Shown: one piece after another, positions 60,701-64,000 of the stretch
Layout of the letters: each line of letters starts with the position of its first letter
Numbering within the stretch: position 1 is the stretch's first letter
From: Anthoceros angustus
Taxonomy: Eukaryota; Streptophyta; Anthocerotopsida; Anthocerotales; Anthocerotaceae
Length of the DNA stretch: 64,000 bases
Assembly (NCBI GenBank): GCA_010909165.1
Contig: MU008184.1
Span: 892,988 to 956,987, forward strand
Reading direction: 5' to 3'
Notes under the pieces: generated by a model
The model's database searches: none
The model's input: only the letters and a program-made list of their open reading frames with translations
What the model was told of the DNA's origin: nothing
Position numbers and translations under genes: made by a program

Positions 60701-61858
60701 CCACCGCCACCAGTGATGTGCATAGCTCTGGCCACATAATCGTTTCAAAACTACAGTTCCCATATAATCCCAATGTAGCAGTGGTGCAGCCCCATACGTG
60801 CGACTATACCGCTGCTGGGCATGACCTCGAAGCACTCTAGGAAAATTTTGGAGACAATCTGCGGCTGAGGCTTCCAAATTCGCATGAGTCACATGTTCAA
60901 AAGTTTCCACAAAAGCCTCAGCATCTTCACCTTGTTGCTTCTGGTGGTAGCTGTGGGGTAACTGACTCCCACCACTTCTACTTCCTCCACTCATGGTCGA
61001 GGGCGTCCACAAAATTGTGGGCACACATCCCAAGAAACTCCCTGCAATACTGGCAGTAAACAAATGCTGTCTGCAAGCGGGATGTACTATACACAGACTT
61101 GGGCACACAAGCGCCTCAGTCCTCCTAGCAATCAGGGTTGAAAGGGCAGCAAGTTGGGCAATAATTCGATCAAGACCTTGCGAAAGCTCAGCCATTAGAT
61201 CTCGTACCCCAACTTCTCCACTGCCAAATCTCACCCTCTTGCCTTCCTCCTCTTACGACAACCAACTCGAGCTAGAAGAGCTCAACAATCCACGCCGAAA
61301 AAGTCCTCCTCTTGCAGGAACGGAAGATGTACTTGGAAATTACTAACCGCTGGCTCGGATTCTTGACCCTCACCCTTAATCAGCAACTCCTCGGTAACAA
61401 CCTCCTTCCTCTCGCTGTCCGTGAGCACAACCTCCTCCTGCTCTTAGACAACTACCTCTTCTTCCTCAACGGAACCCCTGAAGATGTTAGCACATGTAGC
61501 TTCCTCCGCAAGAGCTCTCTCCTCGCTTCTTCCTTTGCACATTGTGCACAAAGAACTAAGCTTTCTTCACACACATGATTCGCTCACACAAATCCTTTGG
61601 GACAAAGTGGGCGATCCGCTTCTCTAAAATTACTTCCTTCCCTCCCCAACTAGACATCTGCAAGCATCCTCATGACCTCCAACCCGCTGTTAAGAAGGAA
61701 GCAACCCACACCCTTTAGTGTCTCCATTCACCCCTAACGCTTAGAGGGCGAAGCTTCTTCACAACATATGGTCACTTCAATCCTTCTCAAGCATCTACAG
61801 CCTAGCGATGGAAACCACAAAACTTCAAACTTTCAAGAACAAGTCCAACGGGCCAAAA
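57731..61858 (-). mobile_element. Internal region of long-LTR element I: gag, no polymerase seen
   Basis: Minus-strand gag lies at about 60.55-61.25 kb. It has VRDLMAELSQGLDRIIAQLA, KQQGEDAEAFVETFEHVTHA, NFPRVLRGHAQQRYSRTYGA (the RG-x-A-x2-(W/R)Y gag core), WDYMGTVVLKRLC, VETLRRKEESLYDYVEEIYG. Beyond gag (57.7-60.4 kb) the minus-strand frames are short and show no protease, RT (YxDD), RNase H or integrase motif. Just inside the right LTR the minus strand reads TTTTGGCCCGTTGGAC, a gypsy-like primer site. It looks like a non-autonomous, gag-only LTR element. Confidence 0.55.
60579..61234 (-). pseudogene. Gag of element I
   Basis: Two overlapping minus-strand frames (60659-61234 and 60579-60773) carry one retrotransposon-gag protein with a frameshift near 60.7 kb. 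The conserved part is the FVETFEHVTHAN...NFPRVLRGHAQQRYSR block. No CCHC knuckle follows. The start at 61234 or slightly upstream is uncertain. Confidence 0.6.
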
Positions 61859-62849
61859 TGTGGTAGGGAAAACCCGGGCTTCCTAGGTCCCCCACGCTCC
61901 CCGCTCAGACGCTTGGGTTTCGTCCCATGAGACTTGTGTGAAAGTTCGAGGCCTGTGATAACCGGTCGCCACCGCAGAGACACAACTTCTCACCCTTCTA
62001 AACCCAGCAAGGCGCCTCTACTCTCCTCTTAGCCTGCACCTTGCCTCCGAAAATCACTCCATTCTCGACCTACAACGACACACACACAATTAGGTCCGCT
62101 TAGCAAGGAGCCTATCACGGGCGCCGGGGACCCCTGATCCACACCGCAATTTCGTCTCCCTACTTCTAAGACCACTCTTCTCCACCTCGGGAGCGCCTTT
62201 TACTTGTGATTTGGGATTCTGGCCCTTAGGCTCTTCCCGTGGCCTTCCACTAACACCTACACCTCTAATCCTCTACTCATCTTCTCATCCTCTTCCTCCT
62301 ATTCTAACCTCGCTGGCTTCTGGCTGACTCGCCTTACACAACCGCCTGGGTCGCCTCCACCAAGCAAGTTCTTCCTTGGGCCGGGTTATGAGTTTGACAC
62401 CCAGCGAGAACCTCCTGTGAGTCTTTCCTGTAGTCTACCCTCAAGCCGAGTTCTCGGGCATTGCCACACACCCAAAGCAAAGCAATTTCACAGCAACCAT
62501 TCACAAGTGAGCAACCTGCTTTAGGCATAGCGAGCAAGCCCTCCACCAAGCACTCCACCACCGCGACTTCCTCTCCGTGACTGCATTGGCTCACCGCTCA
62601 AATTCTTTACAAGGGCAAAGGACATGAGTATGGAAGGGCAAGACGTGATACTTTATTTTGTGAAATCCTCCTCCTCTTAGGAGGTCTCCACATACAACCT
62701 CCCTTGGGTGACCCTACAGTCACCTTTTCCAATATTCTATTATTTCCTACCGCAAAGATTTAAGGCTTGGCATCTAAGTCTCTCGATCCTAGGTAAATTC
62801 TATTCTAGCAACTTCACCTATGGCCACTCTTTAATGTTGCTAACCTACA
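61859..62849 (-). repeat. Long LTR (right copy) of element I
   Basis: About 990 bp, the partner of 56786-57730. It contains 'gcttgggtttcgtcccatga', 'cagcaaggcgcctct', 'ctatcacgggcgcc' and 'aaattctattctagcaac'. Its left boundary (TGTGGTAGGG) abuts the putative primer site. Right boundary approximate. Confidence 0.7.
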
Positions 62850-63690
62850 CCACCTATCCTTCTCATTCCCCAAAGCTCATTTATGGCGATATCCTCTCTG
62901 CCTCCCTAACAGTATCCTCCAGCTTCAACTTCAAAGAATTCAAGAAATTCCCGACATGATCCCCTTCGATCGATTTTAGCCAAAAAAAATCAAGTTCGTT
63001 CTTCCTCCGGCTCGTTTGGGCTGGTTGCCCAAACTTTTGCATTCCACACAAGCACTCAAGAACCTCTAGGGGCCTCAATTTTGCTCGCTGCCTCTTCTGG
63101 AAATTTCCAGCCCTTGCATTCACTTCGGGCCATCGGCGGGCGTGAGGCCCTTCCTGTGGCTGCCCATCCGCCCTTCCACCCAACGCTGTGATGACGCTGG
63201 AAAGCGCTGCGCCTCGCGCCTCCTTCCTTCCTCTTCCCTACCGGCTCTTGCCTACCGACGAGCTCTGCCATGGGGTAGGATGAACCCCTACCGGTTAGTC
63301 TCATTACCTGGCTTGGTAGGCCTACCACGGTACTCCCGCCCACCCACTGGTAGAAGGACGGGGTGCCTCCCAGCACCCACTTCAAATGGTGGGACTCCTC
63401 CCACCCTTGGGTCACTCACCCCCGTGGTAGTCTCCGCCTCAGACACCGCCACTCTGACCCTCCATGGCCGGATTTTTCCTCTCTTCCTTGCTCTTGTGGG
63501 GGAAAGGCCTCCCACTCCGGCAACCTCCTCGCTTCACCTCTATCCTTGGTCCCGTGCGCTTGTAGAGGTCTCTCTCTCCCATTGTCTCTCCTACCAAGGG
63601 CTAAGCTTAAAGCTGAGGGATGATCTCAAAGCTATGCCATCCTCCTCCTTGTCGATAGAAGCCTCCTGCCTCCCCAAATGCCCAAGTAGG
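62850..63690 (-). pseudogene. Remnant of a second long-LTR element, C-terminal frame
   Basis: The minus-strand frame 62881-63183 includes LECLCGMQKFGQPAQTSRRK and FFWLKSIEGDHVGNFLNSLK. A further GC-rich minus-strand frame spans 63056-63415. It lies between two LTR copies and is probably the inside of another, shortened member of the element I family. No diagnostic motif. Confidence 0.35.
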
Positions 63691-64000
63691 TGGGAGTGCA
63701 TCCGTGGCTTCCGAGATGCATCCCCTCTAGCGGCCACACTTATCCCACTGCACTCAGACGCTGGGTTTCGGCCCCATGAGACTTGGGGAACTGATCTTGA
63801 GAAATCCACCACCACGCACTACACACCACCTCAGCCTTCTAAACAAGCAAGGCGCCTCTCACGCCTCCTCTACAGCAGCTACACCGCATCGCTCAGAATT
63901 CACCAAGCCTCATGCCTCCTCACGAGCACTCCCCGGGTTGAGATCCCCACGCCTCGTGGCTGGTTGGAGACGTCCCAATTAACTGAGGCGGTGTGCGAGA
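63691..64000 (-). repeat. Third, partial copy of the element I LTR
   Basis: 'cttccgagatgcatcccctc', 'tagcggccacacttatccca' and 'caagcaaggcgcctctcacg' match 56810-56970 closely. It runs off the right edge. Confidence 0.75.

Overview
The window looks like a transposon-rich stretch of a large land-plant (streptophyte) nuclear genome. The evidence is a 10-exon casein kinase 2 alpha gene with GT-AG introns, a DUF707-type gene with plant-like exon structure, and many Ty1/copia elements primed by initiator tRNA-Met (TGGTATCAGAGCC sites). Copies that seem to lose bases at CAG/CTG sites hint at CHG methylation. A plant outside the seed plants (fern, lycophyte or bryophyte) is my guess, from the DUF7869-like and ParB/methylase-like mobile genes; the sequence does not prove it.

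Layout. Positions 1-30795 are a nested stack of mobile elements. Copia element B (minus strand) is the oldest layer: its 5' LTR is at 30622-30795 and its body is split. Copia A (LTR 3168-3311) sits in B's integrase. Copia C (4722-29342, target duplication acgta) sits in B's gag. Copia D (22309-28553, target duplication gcgtt) sits in C's leader. Element E (9155-18562), a DNA transposon-like unit with terminal inverted repeats, sits in C's integrase. E carries a minus-strand gene with ParB-like and DNA-methylase-like motifs, a plus-strand DUF7869-like putative transposase, and a third reading frame. A 1.7-kb tandem duplication spans E's right end and the adjoining copia sequence.

30796-38107 holds a broken minus-strand coding exon cut by B, a long repeat-rich non-coding stretch, and a well-formed spliced gene of unknown function (36.6-38.1 kb). 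38.1-42 kb is GC-rich, degenerate retroelement-like sequence with minisatellites. 43.36-48.54 kb is the host-gene island: CK2 alpha followed, on the same strand, by the DUF707 gene. 48.98-49.34 kb is a 33-bp minisatellite. From 49.6 kb to the end are a Ty3/gypsy integrase remnant, copia F with copia G inserted in it, an inverted copia fragment, and a long-LTR element that shows gag but no recognisable polymerase.

The reading frames of many elements are broken in patches where CAG and CTG are almost absent. Inside one element (D) I counted 2 per 420 nt in such a patch against about 26 per 420 nt nearby. Paired repeats differ by short indels at the same sites. I read this as consensus error in the assembly, so several 'pseudogenes' here may be intact in the real DNA.
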